DNA of 64,000 nt, from positions 62,001-126,000 of the forward strand of contig NZ_KB907081.1 of the NCBI RefSeq assembly GCF_000381765.1, written 5' to 3'. Made by a program: the position numbers and the translations under genes. This document shows positions 1 through 8,824 of this stretch, piece after piece. How positions within the stretch are numbered: the first letter of the stretch is position 1; every line of letters begins with the position of its first letter. Under the pieces are notes generated by a model. It was given only the letters and a program-made list of their open reading frames with translations. It was not told the DNA's origin and ran no database searches. This DNA is from [Zimmermannella] faecalis ATCC 13722 (GTDB lineage: Bacteria; Actinomycetota; Actinomycetes; Actinomycetales; Microbacteriaceae).

Positions 1-146
1 CGACCCGATCGTTCGTTGACCTGGTCATTGATGCGGCGCACCTGGCGGCGGATGCGCGCCGCTTCGATTTCCAGGGAGCGCGACGCGGGCGGGACCCCGT
101 CTACCTCAGGGTCCCGCCCATCGTCATTCGCTACCGGCTCGTGCAC
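1..146 (-). CDS. cdsA: CdsA N-terminus (partial, runs off window)
   Basis: An open frame starts with GTG at 146, overlapping the frr stop codon by one base (TAGTG), and runs off the left edge after 48 codons. The visible peptide is hydrophilic and Arg-rich and ends in a segment reading INDQVNERSGR. The cytosolic N-terminal extension of actinobacterial phosphatidate cytidylyltransferases commonly ends in a similar RAGR/RSGR motif just before the first membrane helix. CdsA makes CDP-diacylglycerol from phosphatidate and CTP at the membrane. The usual order pyrH-frr-cdsA supports the call. The membrane and catalytic regions lie outside the window, so the assignment rests on position and this short motif. 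Confidence 0.55.
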   Translation of the reverse strand, partial: MHEPVANDDGRDPEVDGVPPASRSLEIEAARIRRQVRRINDQVNERSG

Positions 147-700
147 TAGACCTCGAGTAGGTCGGCTTCCTTGTTCTTGAAGGCCTCGTCGACGCGGTCG
201 ATGTAGCCCTTCGTGATCTTGTCGAGTTCCTTCTCGGCGCGACCAACCTCATCCTCGCCGACTTCACTCTCGAGCGCCGAGAGGTCGGTCATGCCCTTGC
301 GGCGGATGTTCCGCACGGCAACGCGGGCTTCCTCGGCCTTGTCGCGCGCGATCTTCACGTACTCCTGGCGGCGCTCCTTCGTGAGCTCCGGCATGACTAC
401 ACGGATGAGCTGGCCCTCGTTCGAGGGGTTCACACCGAGGTGCTGGGCCGCGACAATCGCCTTCTCGATGTCCTTGAGTGCCGCCTTGTCGTACGGCGTG
501 ATGACGAGCATCCGAGCCTCTGGCTGCTGCAGCGATGCGAGCTGGCCGAGCGGCGTCGGGGTGCCGTAGTAGTCCACGAGCAGCTTCGTGAAGAGGGCCG
601 GGTTCGCGCGCCCGGTTCGGATGTTGCCGAACTCCTCGTGGGCGTGCTCGATGGCCTTTTCCATCTTGTCCTTGGTCTCGTCGAGAACGTCGGAAATCAC
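146..700 (-). CDS. frr: Ribosome recycling factor
   Basis: The product is 184 aa, the usual size for RRF, which works with EF-G to split the post-termination ribosome. The characteristic NIRTGRANPALF segment near residue 30 and the C-terminal long-helix segment EEARVAVRNIRRKG are both present. I chose the GTG at 700 rather than the longer frame from 730. It sits about 8 bases after an AAGGA site and gives the normal N-terminus VISDVLDET. The gene lies 60 bp downstream of pyrH and its stop overlaps the cdsA start, so pyrH-frr-cdsA is probably cotranscribed. Confidence 0.95.
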   Translation of the reverse strand: MISDVLDETKDKMEKAIEHAHEEFGNIRTGRANPALFTKLLVDYYGTPTPLGQLASLQQPEARMLVITPYDKAALKDIEKAIVAAQHLGVNPSNEGQLIRVVMPELTKERRQEYVKIARDKAEEARVAVRNIRRKGMTDLSALESEVGEDEVGRAEKELDKITKGYIDRVDEAFKNKEADLLEV

Positions 701-760
701 AGGGGGTCCTTTCGATGCGTACCAGCCCATCCTACGCAGGGCCGGGAGGCGGTCTGACCG

Positions 761-1492
761 CTAGTTGCGGAAGCTGTTCGAGACGAGCGTGCCGATGTCG
801 TCGCCGAGAATCGCGCGCTCGATGTTGCCGTCGGGACTCATGCCGAACACGCGCATGTCCATGCCGTTGTCCATGCACAGGCTGAACGCGGTGGAGTCGA
901 CGACGCGCAGGCCTCGGCGCAGGGCGTCCTGGTACGAAATGCCGTGGATCATTTCGGCGTTCTCGTCGCGCTTCGGGTCGGCGGTGTAGACGCCGTCGAC
1001 GCCGTTCTTCGCGACGAGGAGCACGTCGGCGTGCACCTCGAGCGCGCGCTGGGCCGCGACGGTGTCGGTCGAGAAGTACGGGAGCCCGGCGCCGGCGCCG
1101 AACACGACGACGCGGCCCTTCTCCATGTGTCGCTCGGCGCGCAGCGGAATGTACGGCTCCGCGACCTGGCGCATCTCGATTGCCGACTGCACGCGCGCGC
1201 TGCCGCCCGCCTGCTCGAGAAAGTCCTGCAGCGCGAGGGCGTTCATGACGGTGCCGAGCATGCCCATGTAGTCGGCGCGAGCGCGGTCCATGCCTGCGTT
1301 CGCGAGTTGAGCGCCGCGGAAGAAGTTGCCACCGCCGACGACCACGGCGATCTGCACCTGCTCCGCCGCTCGTGCGATTTCCTTCGAGATGTTCGTGAGC
1401 ACCTCGGGGTCGACCCCGAGCTTGCCGGCGCCGAAGGCCTCTCCCGAGAGCTTCAGCAGAACGCGGCGAGGTTTGGTGGCAGTCGAGGTCAT
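761..1492 (-). CDS. pyrH: UMP kinase
   Basis: The product is 243 aa and resembles bacterial UMP kinase, which phosphorylates UMP to UDP in the cytosol and belongs to the amino-acid-kinase fold, unlike eukaryotic UMP/CMP kinase. The N-terminal phosphate-binding segment [10 protein letters not shown], the glycine-rich [11 protein letters not shown] loop and the C-terminal nucleotide-binding [13 protein letters not shown] segment are all visible. The start ATG at 1492 follows AGGAG. A strong hairpin lies between tsf and this gene, so pyrH-frr may have its own promoter in the 40 bp after that hairpin, although read-through from rpsB-tsf is also likely. Confidence 0.96.
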   Translation of the reverse strand: MTSTATKPRRVLLKLSGEAFGAGKLGVDPEVLTNISKEIARAAEQVQIAVVVGGGNFFRGAQLANAGMDRARADYMGMLGTVMNALALQDFLEQAGGSARVQSAIEMRQVAEPYIPLRAERHMEKGRVVVFGAGAGLPYFSTDTVAAQRALEVHADVLLVAKNGVDGVYTADPKRDENAEMIHGISYQDALRRGLRVVDSTAFSLCMDNGMDMRVFGMSPDGNIERAILGDDIGTLVSNSFRN

Positions 1493-1544
1493 CGGGCTCC
1501 TAGCGACGGGGTTCGGTTCAGTAGTCGAAGATCAACCCTAGTGC

Positions 1545-1583
1545 GCCGAGGGCGGCCCATGCTGTGCACGGACCGCCCTCGGC
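1545..1583 (-). terminator. Hairpin terminator after tsf
   Basis: A perfect 11-bp inverted repeat (GCCGAGGGCGG / CCGCCCTCGGC) with a 17-nt loop lies 34 bp past the tsf stop and about 50 bp before pyrH. No long U-tract follows, which is common for GC-rich actinobacterial terminators. It may attenuate rather than fully block transcription into pyrH. Confidence 0.6.
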
Positions 1584-1616
1584 GATGGTTGCGCGCGCAG
1601 GCGCGCTGGGGTTCGA

Positions 1617-2474
1617 CTACTCCGCGTCGTCGGCGGTCTCGACGCCGGCGCCCACCTTGAGGCGGGCGAAGTCGACGATGGTGAGACCGGCGTTCTCGGC
1701 GATCTGCTTCACCGTGAACTTCGGGTCGCGGGCGTACTCCTGCTCGTTGAGCACGATCTGCTTGAAGTAAGCACCGAGGCGACCCTCGACGATCTTCGGC
1801 AGCGCGGCCTCGGGCTTGCCCTCGGCGCGGGTGATGTCCTCAACGACCTTGCGCTCACGGTCGATGTCGTCCTGCGGAACGTCCTCGCGGTTGAGGTACG
1901 ACGGGTTCGCGAAGGCGATGTGCTGCGCGAGACCGTGCGCCGTCTCCTCGTCGCCGCCGGCGTAGCCGACGATGACGCCGACCTGCGGGGGCAGGTCCTT
2001 CGAGGTGAGGTGCAGGTACACGTCGAACTGCTCGCCCTTAACGAGGCGAACGTTGCGCAGCTCGAACTTCTCGCCGATCACGGCCGCGAGGGCGTTGATG
2101 CGCTCCTCGACGGTCTCGCCATCGACGGTCGCCTTGAGCGCCTCTTCGGCGTTCGTTGCGCCAGCGGCGGCGGCAGCCTCGAGCACGGTGTTCGCAAGGT
2201 CGATGAACTTCTCGCCCTTGGCGACGAAGTCGGTCTCGCAGTTGAGCTCGATGATGCTCGCAGTGCCGTTGTCGTTCACCTTGGCGGCGACGAGGCCCTC
2301 GGCGGCCGAACGGTCAGCGCGCTTCGCGTTGCCCTTCGCGCCCTTGAGGCGAAGCAGCTCGACGGCCTTGTCGCGGTCGCCGTCTGCCTCTTCGAGCGCC
2401 TTCTTGGTGTCGGTGAGTCCGGTGCCGAGCTGTTCGCGCAGCGCCTTCACGTCAGCGATGGTGAAGTTTGCCAT
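1617..2474 (-). CDS. tsf: Elongation factor Ts
   Basis: The product is 285 aa, EF-Ts, the guanine-nucleotide exchange factor that recycles EF-Tu. The N-terminal UBA-like region and the hallmark TDFVAKGEKF segment near residue 82 are present. The core dimerisation domains continue to the C-terminus. ATG at 2474 has AGGAG upstream. The gene lies 19 bp after rpsB, and the rpsB-tsf pairing is nearly universal. Codon use matches the neighbouring ribosomal genes. Confidence 0.97.
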   Translation of the reverse strand: MANFTIADVKALREQLGTGLTDTKKALEEADGDRDKAVELLRLKGAKGNAKRADRSAAEGLVAAKVNDNGTASIIELNCETDFVAKGEKFIDLANTVLEAAAAAGATNAEEALKATVDGETVEERINALAAVIGEKFELRNVRLVKGEQFDVYLHLTSKDLPPQVGVIVGYAGGDEETAHGLAQHIAFANPSYLNREDVPQDDIDRERKVVEDITRAEGKPEAALPKIVEGRLGAYFKQIVLNEQEYARDPKFTVKQIAENAGLTIVDFARLKVGAGVETADDAE

Positions 2475-2493
2475 TGACTGAGTCTCCTCTTGG

Positions 2494-3375
2494 TTACTTG
2501 GTCTCGTCGGCCGAAGCGGCCGCAGCCTCTTCAGTCTGAGCGGCGTCGGTAGCCGACTCCTGAACAGCCTCTTCGGCGGGCGCCTCGGCGGCGGCCTCGT
2601 CAGCCTTCGCCTCGCCCTGCTTCAGCAGCTCGAGCTCCCACTCGGCGAGCGGCTCAGCGGTCTCGCCGGCGCCCTCGGCGGGCTTCTGGTGACGGGTCAT
2701 GAGGCCCTCGGCCGCGGCGTCGGCGACGATGCGGGTGAGCAGGCCGACCGAACGGATCGCGTCGTCGTTGCCCGGAATCGGGTAGTCGACGTCGTCGGGG
2801 TCGCAGTTGGTGTCGAGGATCGCGACAACCGGGATGCCCAGCTTCTTCGCCTCGTCGATCGCGAGGTGCTCCTTGTTCGTGTCAACGACCCAGAGCGCCG
2901 AAGGCGTGCGCGACATGTTGCGGATACCGCCGAGCGTCTTCTCGAGCTTGTCGCGTTCGCGACGCTGGATCAGCAGTTCCTTCTTCGTGTAGCCGCTCGA
3001 GGTGTCCTCGAAGTCGACGAGGTCGAGTTCCTTGAGGCGGTTGAGTCGCTTCTGCACGGTCTGAAAGTTCGTGAGCAGACCGCCGAGCCAGCGCTGGTTC
3101 ACGTAGGGCTGGTTCACGCGGAGCGCCTGCTCCGAGATGACTTCCTGCGCCTGCTTCTTCGTGCCGACGAAGAGCACGGTGCCGCCGTGGGCAACCGTCT
3201 CCTTGACGAAGTCGTAGGCCTTGTCGATGAAACCAAGCGACTGCTGGAGGTCGAGGATGTAGATGCCCGAACGCTCCGTGAAGATGAAGCGCTTCATCTT
3301 CGGGTTCCAGCGGCGGGTCTGGTGACCGAAGTGGACACCGGCGTCAAGCAACTGACGCATCGAGACGACAGCCAT
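2494..3375 (-). CDS. rpsB: 30S ribosomal protein S2
   Basis: The product is 293 aa. It starts [20 protein letters not shown] and includes the S2 signatures [14 protein letters not shown] and the later [13 protein letters not shown] region. The C-terminal ~45 residues are an Ala/Glu-rich acidic tail, typical of actinobacterial S2. The start at 3375 was chosen over the longer frame (3402) because AAGGAG sits seven bases upstream and the family N-terminus begins here. The roughly 300-bp region upstream is shared with the divergent M23 gene and contains a palindromic element at 3591-3622. Confidence 0.97.
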   Translation of the reverse strand: MAVVSMRQLLDAGVHFGHQTRRWNPKMKRFIFTERSGIYILDLQQSLGFIDKAYDFVKETVAHGGTVLFVGTKKQAQEVISEQALRVNQPYVNQRWLGGLLTNFQTVQKRLNRLKELDLVDFEDTSSGYTKKELLIQRRERDKLEKTLGGIRNMSRTPSALWVVDTNKEHLAIDEAKKLGIPVVAILDTNCDPDDVDYPIPGNDDAIRSVGLLTRIVADAAAEGLMTRHQKPAEGAGETAEPLAEWELELLKQGEAKADEAAAEAPAEEAVQESATDAAQTEEAAAASADETK

Positions 3376-3590
3376 GGTCGTTTCTCCTTGAGTTGGGCGC
3401 ACCCGTGGTGCGCGGTTTTGGTTACTACTGCCGCAAGCGGCAATCCTGGTGCCCGGCCACGACTCCGCTCACCGCTCGGGTGAGACCGTCGAAGTCGCTG
3501 GCGTTTTGGACACGCGAAGTCAGCCCGGTGACGGACTGCAACTCAAAAGTCTAGCGCGTTTTGGGCTTGACCGGCACCCCCGCCTCGCCA

Positions 3591-3622
3591 ACCGTGGCGC
3601 CTGTGGATGCGCGGTCATCCAC
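3591..3622. repeat. Palindromic DnaA-box-like element, copy 1
   Basis: This 32-base element matches 30 of 32 bases with the reverse complement of 10842-10873. Its core is CCTGTGGAT-8 nt-ATCCACAGG (3600-3625), a perfect 9-bp inverted repeat whose arms resemble DnaA boxes (consensus TTATCCACA). It lies between divergent rpsB and the M23 gene, about 50 bp before the M23 start. Whether it is a DnaA site, another operator or an RNA hairpin cannot be decided from sequence alone. Confidence 0.55.
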
Positions 3623-3674
3623 AGGCACGCGGGCTCGGCGAGCGCGGGAGGTCACGGTTCGCGAGCCTAGCCGC

Positions 3675-4217
3675 ATGCGACCGCACCGTATCCGCCTGTT
3701 CATCGCCCTCGCGGCGCTCGCGTTCGGTGCAGTCTGGGCGCCGAGCCCGGGCGTCGCCCTGGCTGCGCCGGAGCCTCCCGTGACCTCGGCCAACGATGAC
3801 GAGAGCGCCATCTGGTCGTGGCCCGTGCGGCCGCGGCCCGAGGTGACCCGGCTCTTCGAGCTCGAGCATCGCTACTCCGCCGGGCACCGCGGCATCGACC
3901 TCACGGTGCCCGCCGGCACCGAGGTGTTCGCGCCCGACGACGGCACGGTGCACTTCGTCGGCTGGGTCGTCGACCGCCCGCTCGTGTCGGTGCAGCACGC
4001 GAACGGCATCCGCTCGACGTTCGAGCCCGTCGATGCCGTCGTCGCCGAGGGCGAGGTCGTCACGCGCGGCCAGCTGATCGGGCACGTTGCCGAATCACCC
4101 GCCCATGAGCCCTCCGGAGGGCTGCACCTCGGGGCACGGCTCGGCGACGACTATCTCGACCCGCTCGCGCTCCTGGGCGAGGTGCCGCGCGCGATCCTCC
4201 TGCCCATCTCGCCCTGA
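3675..4217 (+). CDS. Secreted M23-like protein, probably inactive
   Basis: The product is 180 aa. Residues 1-31 look like a signal peptide (Arg-rich N-terminus, Ala/Leu core, cleavage near ALA-AP). An M23/LytM-type beta fold follows, with HRGIDL at 71-76 giving the first two metal-ligand positions (H71, D75). The usual last motif HxH is instead H151-Leu-Gly, so one zinc ligand is missing. Actinobacterial proteins of this subgroup often carry such LHxG sequences, so the domain may bind or regulate peptidoglycan rather than cut it. The ATG at 3675 is preferred over the upstream frame because it places the signal peptide at the N-terminus. It is divergent from rpsB and 36 bp upstream of the surface-protein gene. 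Confidence 0.75.
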   Translation: MRPHRIRLFIALAALAFGAVWAPSPGVALAAPEPPVTSANDDESAIWSWPVRPRPEVTRLFELEHRYSAGHRGIDLTVPAGTEVFAPDDGTVHFVGWVVDRPLVSVQHANGIRSTFEPVDAVVAEGEVVTRGQLIGHVAESPAHEPSGGLHLGARLGDDYLDPLALLGEVPRAILLPISP

Positions 4218-4253
4218 CCGTCACCGTTCGTCTCGTAGTTGAAAGGCCATGTC

Positions 4254-5864
4254 ATGCACACCCCTTCTCTTCCGCCCGGCAGTCTCGTGCGCCGAGCACC
4301 GCTGCCCGAGTTTCCATCGCCACGGCTGCGCGCCGCGCTCGCGTTCCTCTTGCTCGGCGCGATCGTCGTGCTGTTGATCCCGCTCGGTTGGCGCCAGGCG
4401 TCGGCCGCTGAGCTCGGCCCAGGGTTCTCGAACTCGTCGGGCGCGTTCGTCGGCGCGATGCGCTACGACTCGCACAACGCGTACTGCATCGAGCTCACGA
4501 AACCGCGGCCGGTCGGCGCGGTCACGCAGCCACTCACGAACGACCAGCCCGTGCCAACCGCAATCTCGAAGCTCAGCGTGACGCAGCGCACGCAGCTGCA
4601 CTGGGCGATCAGCGAACGCGGCGACTCGAGCGACCCCGACGACACCGCGGCGGTCGCGATGTTCGTGTGGTCGGTCGCCGACGCGGCCCACTACCCGGGC
4701 GATGCCCACTACTTCGCGCTCATGGATGCCACGACGAAGGCCTCGGTGCAGGCGAAGCTCGCGCAGCTGCGCACCGACGCCGAGCGGGTGCAGGCCATCG
4801 AGCGGCCGACCTCGGTCTCGGTCGACGTCGTATCGGAGCCCGAGGGCCTGTACCTCAAGGTGCCGAAGGTCGGGACGGGCGTGCTCGTCAAGGTGCGGCT
4901 CGAGGGCGCGACCTACGGCGGCGAGGCCGAGTTCACCCTCGACGGCGGCGCCGACCAGAAGGTTCGGCTGCAACCCGAGCGCGGCGCGCCCGAGCTCAAC
5001 GCGACCGTCTCCACCAGTGCGGCGGAGGGATACGCGACGCCCGAGCTACGCGTGCTCGTGACCGAGGGCAAGCAGCTGCTCATTCAGCGCAGCCCGTCGG
5101 CGTGGCCGCAGGCGAGCGACCGATACCTGCTCGGCACCTTCGTCAATGTGCCGATCACGCCGGCCGCGACCGCCACCCCGACCGCGACGCCGAAGCCCAC
5201 CCCGGTCGGGAAGCCCGGGCCGACGCGCACGCCGGTTGGGAAGCCAGCTCCGAGTCCTACTCCTACTCCTATTCCCACTCCCACGGTGACGCCCACTCCC
5301 GTTCCCACGGTGACGCCCACCCCGACTCCGACGGCTACTCCCACACCAACACCTACTGCCACTGCCACTGCCACTGCCACTGCCACTGCCACTGCCACAC
5401 CCACTCCGACGCCGACGCCCGAAGTGACGCCAAGTCCGGCGCCGACACCTACGCCGACCCCGAAACCGGCTCCCACCGCGACGCCGAGCATCCCGGCGAC
5501 GCCCGAGCCGAAGCCCACTCCGACACCCTCAGCACCCGTGATGCCGCCCGCGCCGGAGCCCACCCCGACGCCGACGGTCACGCCTTCGCCAACCCCCTCA
5601 CCGACGCCCACGCCCACGCCGACGCCCACGGAATCGGCCGAGCAGACCACGCCGCCGACCACCGCCCCGCCCGAAACACAGCCGGCAACGCCGTCGAGCG
5701 CATCCGAGCAGCCGGCTGTCGAGGACACGGCTGACCGGCTCGCCGAGACTGGCACGAAGCCGGGCATGTGGATCGGCGTGGCGAGCGCGGGACTCACGCT
5801 CATCGGGCTCGGCGGCTGGCTCCTGTCACGCGATCGCCAGCGCCGAGAGGAGTCTGCCTGGTAG
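4254..5864 (+). CDS. Sortase-anchored surface protein with Pro-Thr stalk
   Basis: The product is 536 aa in three parts. An N-terminal signal region has a membrane-like stretch near residues 25-50. A globular region of about 260 residues carries an AYCIEL motif and resembles the thioester/TQXA-type domains of Gram-positive adhesins, although I cannot confirm the thioester. A Pro-Thr repeat stalk (about residues 300-475) follows. The C-terminus is a sorting signal: LAETG at 496-500, a hydrophobic helix and a charged RDRQRREESAW tail. LAxTG motifs are typical substrates of actinobacterial class E sortases. ATG at 4254 is chosen because AAAGG lies seven bases upstream. The protein probably displays its head domain outside the cell wall; its ligand is unknown. 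Confidence 0.78.
   Translation: MHTPSLPPGSLVRRAPLPEFPSPRLRAALAFLLLGAIVVLLIPLGWRQASAAELGPGFSNSSGAFVGAMRYDSHNAYCIELTKPRPVGAVTQPLTNDQPVPTAISKLSVTQRTQLHWAISERGDSSDPDDTAAVAMFVWSVADAAHYPGDAHYFALMDATTKASVQAKLAQLRTDAERVQAIERPTSVSVDVVSEPEGLYLKVPKVGTGVLVKVRLEGATYGGEAEFTLDGGADQKVRLQPERGAPELNATVSTSAAEGYATPELRVLVTEGKQLLIQRSPSAWPQASDRYLLGTFVNVPITPAATATPTATPKPTPVGKPGPTRTPVGKPAPSPTPTPIPTPTVTPTPVPTVTPTPTPTATPTPTPTATATATATATATATPTPTPTPEVTPSPAPTPTPTPKPAPTATPSIPATPEPKPTPTPSAPVMPPAPEPTPTPTVTPSPTPSPTPTPTPTPTESAEQTTPPTTAPPETQPATPSSASEQPAVEDTADRLAETGTKPGMWIGVASAGLTLIGLGGWLLSRDRQRREESAW
5355..5396 (+). repeat. (ACTGCC)7 hexanucleotide tract in stalk
   Basis: Seven exact tandem copies of ACTGCC encode alternating Thr-Ala inside the Pro-Thr stalk of the surface protein. 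The surrounding DNA from about 5164 to 5640 is a less regular CCNACN-type repeat. Because the unit is six bases, slippage would change stalk length in steps of two residues without breaking the frame. Confidence 0.9.
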
Positions 5865-5906
5865 CTCCCACCTGCACGGAGGCGTCGGCCGGACTTCGGT
5901 CGGCGC

Positions 5907-6812
5907 CTACGCGCGCGGGTGCGCGCGCCGGTATGTGTCGCGCAGGCGCTCGGCCGAGACGTGCGTGTAGATCTGGGTGGTACCGAGGTCGGCGTGCCCG
6001 AGGTACTCCTGCACACCGCGGAGGTCGGCACCGCCGTCGAGGAGATGGGTTGCCGCCGTGTGCCGGAACGTGTGCGGGCCTGACGGCCCCTGCCCCGGCG
6101 CGAGTTCGAGGAGGCTTCGGCTGAGTTCGTAGACGCTGCGGGTATTGATTCGGCCCCCGCGTGCGCCGAGAAAGAGCGCCTCGCCGGATGCGTCGTTCGC
6201 GAGTTCTGGACGCCCCCGCTCGAGCCACGCGGTGAGCGCGACCGCGGCGGGCCGGCCGTACGGGATCACGCGCTCGACGTCGCCCTTCCCGATTACCCGC
6301 GCGGTCTGCGCGGTGCGGTCAAGCGAGGTGGTGTCGAGCGACGCGAGTTCCGAGACACGCATCCCGGTCGCGTAGAGCAGTTCAACGATCGCGAGGTCGC
6401 GCAGCGCCGTCGGCGCACCCTCGTCGGCGCGGGTGCGCAGCGAGGCGAAGATGTCCCCCATTTGCGTTTCGGTAACGAGCCGTGGCAGCGACCGGCCGAC
6501 CTTCGGCGACTTCAGGCGGCGGGCGACGTCGTCGCCGCGGCCGGTCGAGTGGCACCACGCGCTGAACCGGCGCGCGACCGAAGCGCGACGAGCGATCGTT
6601 GCCGCGGAGTGGCCCTGTTCGTTCTCGGCCCAGAGCCACTCGCGATAGTCCTCGAGGGTGAGCTCCCGCGCGTCGACCTTGCCGCCGCGTTTGACGTGGT
6701 CGGCGAAGCGGGTGAGGTCGCCGAGGGCAGCCCGGCAGGTGTTCGGTGAGCGGCCGAACTCGCGATCGAGCGCGACGACGTAGTCCTCGATCGATTCGCG
6801 CAGGCCAGCCAT
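5907..6812 (-). CDS. xerC: XerC-type tyrosine recombinase
   Basis: The product is 301 aa. It has an N-terminal SAM-like core-binding domain (about residues 1-100) and a C-terminal catalytic domain with the full tyrosine-recombinase set: R152 in TGMRVSEL, K176, H247-xx-R250, H273 and the nucleophile Y282 in QIYTHV. XerC acts with XerD to resolve chromosome dimers at dif. The position next to dprA in the conserved comM-dprA-xerC order favours XerC over XerD or an integron/phage integrase. ATG at 6812 fits the family N-terminus. Confidence 0.88.
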   Translation of the reverse strand: MAGLRESIEDYVVALDREFGRSPNTCRAALGDLTRFADHVKRGGKVDARELTLEDYREWLWAENEQGHSAATIARRASVARRFSAWCHSTGRGDDVARRLKSPKVGRSLPRLVTETQMGDIFASLRTRADEGAPTALRDLAIVELLYATGMRVSELASLDTTSLDRTAQTARVIGKGDVERVIPYGRPAAVALTAWLERGRPELANDASGEALFLGARGGRINTRSVYELSRSLLELAPGQGPSGPHTFRHTAATHLLDGGADLRGVQEYLGHADLGTTQIYTHVSAERLRDTYRRAHPRA

Positions 6813-6876
6813 GTCGTCATGCTAGTTCCGGCCGCGGCACCAAGCGTCGCGACCCTCGGCGACCTCACGAGACCGC

Positions 6877-7461
6877 CTAGAGGAACCAGGCCACGACGGC
6901 GCTCACTCCGAGCACGAGACCGGTGACGAGGCTCGCGCGACCGGCTTGAATCGCCGAACGGCGTTCTGCGGTCTGCTCATCTGGCACCGGCGCACCCGGC
7001 ACCCGTGCCGCTCGAACGCCAAGGCTCATCATCACCGTGACTCCAACCGCGACGGCGGCGCCCATGACCAGGTAGAGCGGCGTGGCATAGAGCCAGGAAT
7101 ACGGCGCGAAATGCACGACCAGCACGATCACCATGGCCAGGGGCACCAGTGCGTAGCGGCGCCGCACGACAAGGAAGATCACGAGCGGCAACGCCAGCAG
7201 CTGCCCCGCGCTGAGGTACACGGAGAGCGTGTTCATCCCGGCGAGTTCCGGGCGCGCGGTCGTCCCTGTCAGCGCAGTGAGACCCAGCGCAAGTGGGAGC
7301 GCGACCATGCCCTGAAACAGCGTCACGTACGCCGCCGTGCGCTGACTTGTTCGGTACCAGGACGCCGCGCAGACGAGCCAGGTCACACCGTACGCGGCGA
7401 GGAATCCCCATCCGTGTCCGGTCGCTTCGCCGAGTGCATGGGTGTATTCGGGGATCGACAC
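6877..7461 (-). CDS. DUF7010-like integral membrane protein
   Basis: The product is 194 aa with about six hydrophobic segments spread along its length. It starts VSIPEYTHALGEATGHGWGF. The length and the short N-terminal amphipathic stretch followed by a membrane bundle resemble the uncharacterised DUF7010 family, but this is a recollection of family appearance rather than a search result. GTG at 7461 has GGAGG six bases upstream and is preferred to the longer frame from 7566. It sits between xerC and dprA, which are usually adjacent, so it looks like an insertion into that core operon. No function can be stated. Confidence 0.6.
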   Translation of the reverse strand: MSIPEYTHALGEATGHGWGFLAAYGVTWLVCAASWYRTSQRTAAYVTLFQGMVALPLALGLTALTGTTARPELAGMNTLSVYLSAGQLLALPLVIFLVVRRRYALVPLAMVIVLVVHFAPYSWLYATPLYLVMGAAVAVGVTVMMSLGVRAARVPGAPVPDEQTAERRSAIQAGRASLVTGLVLGVSAVVAWFL

Positions 7462-7550
7462 GTCGCCTCCATTGGCTTCCCTCGAACTGTCGTCGAGGCG
7501 TGGGTTCGGTCGAGATTCGTTCCCTTCAATGTAGCCGCGTCCCCACCGCG

Positions 7551-8798
7551 CTAGCGGCGACGCCACCCGGTGCCGTCTTGGAACGCCCGGTCGAGCAACT
7601 CGAGTTCGGCGAGCCCGGCCCGGGTATCGGCGATCGAGAGCCCCGCGAGCGCGGCAAGCTCGGCTTCGCCATTGCCGCGGCGCGGGCGCAGCGCGTCAAG
7701 CACCCGCACGGCGGCGTCGCTGAGCCGCATTCCGTCGAGGTCATCGGCACCGAGCAGGGTCGGATGCGCGTCGACCTCGCCGTCGACGAAGAGGCGGCCG
7801 CCGGTCGCGCTCCGCCACAGTTCAAGCGCCTCGTCGCCCGACGAGACCATGGTCGCCTCGCCGGCCCGAATGAGGCGGTGGCAGCCCTCTGAGGATGCCG
7901 ACGTGATTGCGCCAGGGACGGCGCCGACCTCGCGACCGAGCGCGTTCGCGTGGTTCGCGGTGTTCAGGGCACCGGAACGGGCACCAGCCTCGACGACGAT
8001 CGTCGCGGGCGAGAGTGCGGCGATGAGGCGGTTGCGGTGCAGGAACCGCCACTTCGTCGGTGGCTGCCCGCACGGCACCTCCGACACGACGGTGCCGTTG
8101 CCCGAGAGCATCCGCTCGAACACCCCGGAGTTGCCAACGGGGTAGAGCCGGTCGATCCCGCCCGCCATGAACGCGACGGTCGAGCCGCCGCTCGCGAGGG
8201 CAACGCGGTGCGCCTGCGCGTCGATGCCGTAGGCGCCGCCCGAGACAACGGCGAGCCCGTAGGTGACCGCCGCAACGGCGAGCTCCCCCGCCGCTTCGAG
8301 CCCGTATTCGGTCGCGGCGCGCGAGCCGACGAGTGAGAGGCTGCGCGCGTCGGGGCGGAGGTGTGCGGGGTTGCCGCGCACCCAGAGCCCGATCGGCGCG
8401 TGCACGCCGAGGTCGTCGAGCTGGGTCGGCCAGAGGTCGTCGCCCGGCGATAGGAAGGTCGCGTCAAGCTGCGTCGCGGCGTGCAGCAGGGGCAGGTTGC
8501 GCTCGAGGTCGAGCCGCGGCGCCCACGTGTCGAGCGACTTGCGCCAGTTCACCGAGCGCGCCTCAACCGGGTCGGCCGCGAAGACGTCGCGCACGACCTG
8601 ATCGCGGCCGCCCGCAAACAGCTCGAAGATGCAGCCAGCGCCAAGCTGCTGCACGAGCAGCCCGGCGGCCCCGTCGCCGGGCTCGGCGACGCAGGTCCAG
8701 CACATGCGGGCGACGACATCGAGCGGGTCGGCGGCCGAGACCCGACCGACCCGCAGTGGGCGGGCGAGGGATTCGAGAGTGGACTGGGTGCTGCGCAT
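7551..8798 (-). CDS. dprA: DNA-processing protein DprA
   Basis: The product is 415 aa. The Rossmann-like DprA core contains SLVGSRAATEYG, VVSGGAYGIDAQAHRVAL and the later GREVGAVPGAITSASSEGCHRLI region. A C-terminal winged-helix-like segment follows. DprA loads RecA on incoming single-stranded DNA in natural transformation, and it is conserved even in bacteria not known to be competent. ATG at 8798 with AGGAG is used; the long frame extending to 9323 only shadows comM. It is 26 bp downstream of comM, so the two are cotranscribed. Confidence 0.93.
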   Translation of the reverse strand: MRSTQSTLESLARPLRVGRVSAADPLDVVARMCWTCVAEPGDGAAGLLVQQLGAGCIFELFAGGRDQVVRDVFAADPVEARSVNWRKSLDTWAPRLDLERNLPLLHAATQLDATFLSPGDDLWPTQLDDLGVHAPIGLWVRGNPAHLRPDARSLSLVGSRAATEYGLEAAGELAVAAVTYGLAVVSGGAYGIDAQAHRVALASGGSTVAFMAGGIDRLYPVGNSGVFERMLSGNGTVVSEVPCGQPPTKWRFLHRNRLIAALSPATIVVEAGARSGALNTANHANALGREVGAVPGAITSASSEGCHRLIRAGEATMVSSGDEALELWRSATGGRLFVDGEVDAHPTLLGADDLDGMRLSDAAVRVLDALRPRRGNGEAELAALAGLSIADTRAGLAELELLDRAFQDGTGWRRR

Positions 8799-8824
8799 TG
8801 GGGCTCCTGGGAGGTCGGGGATGG

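Noticed and set aside
5164-5640. Possible CRISPR array in the repetitive stretch
   Set aside because: Repeats are 3-6-bp codon repeats inside a coding frame with no spacers of constant length and no cas genes.
5907-6812. Tyrosine recombinase as a sign of an integrated mobile element
   Set aside because: Its neighbours dprA, comM and yraN and its full XerC-like length indicate the housekeeping recombinase; no att repeats were found next to it.
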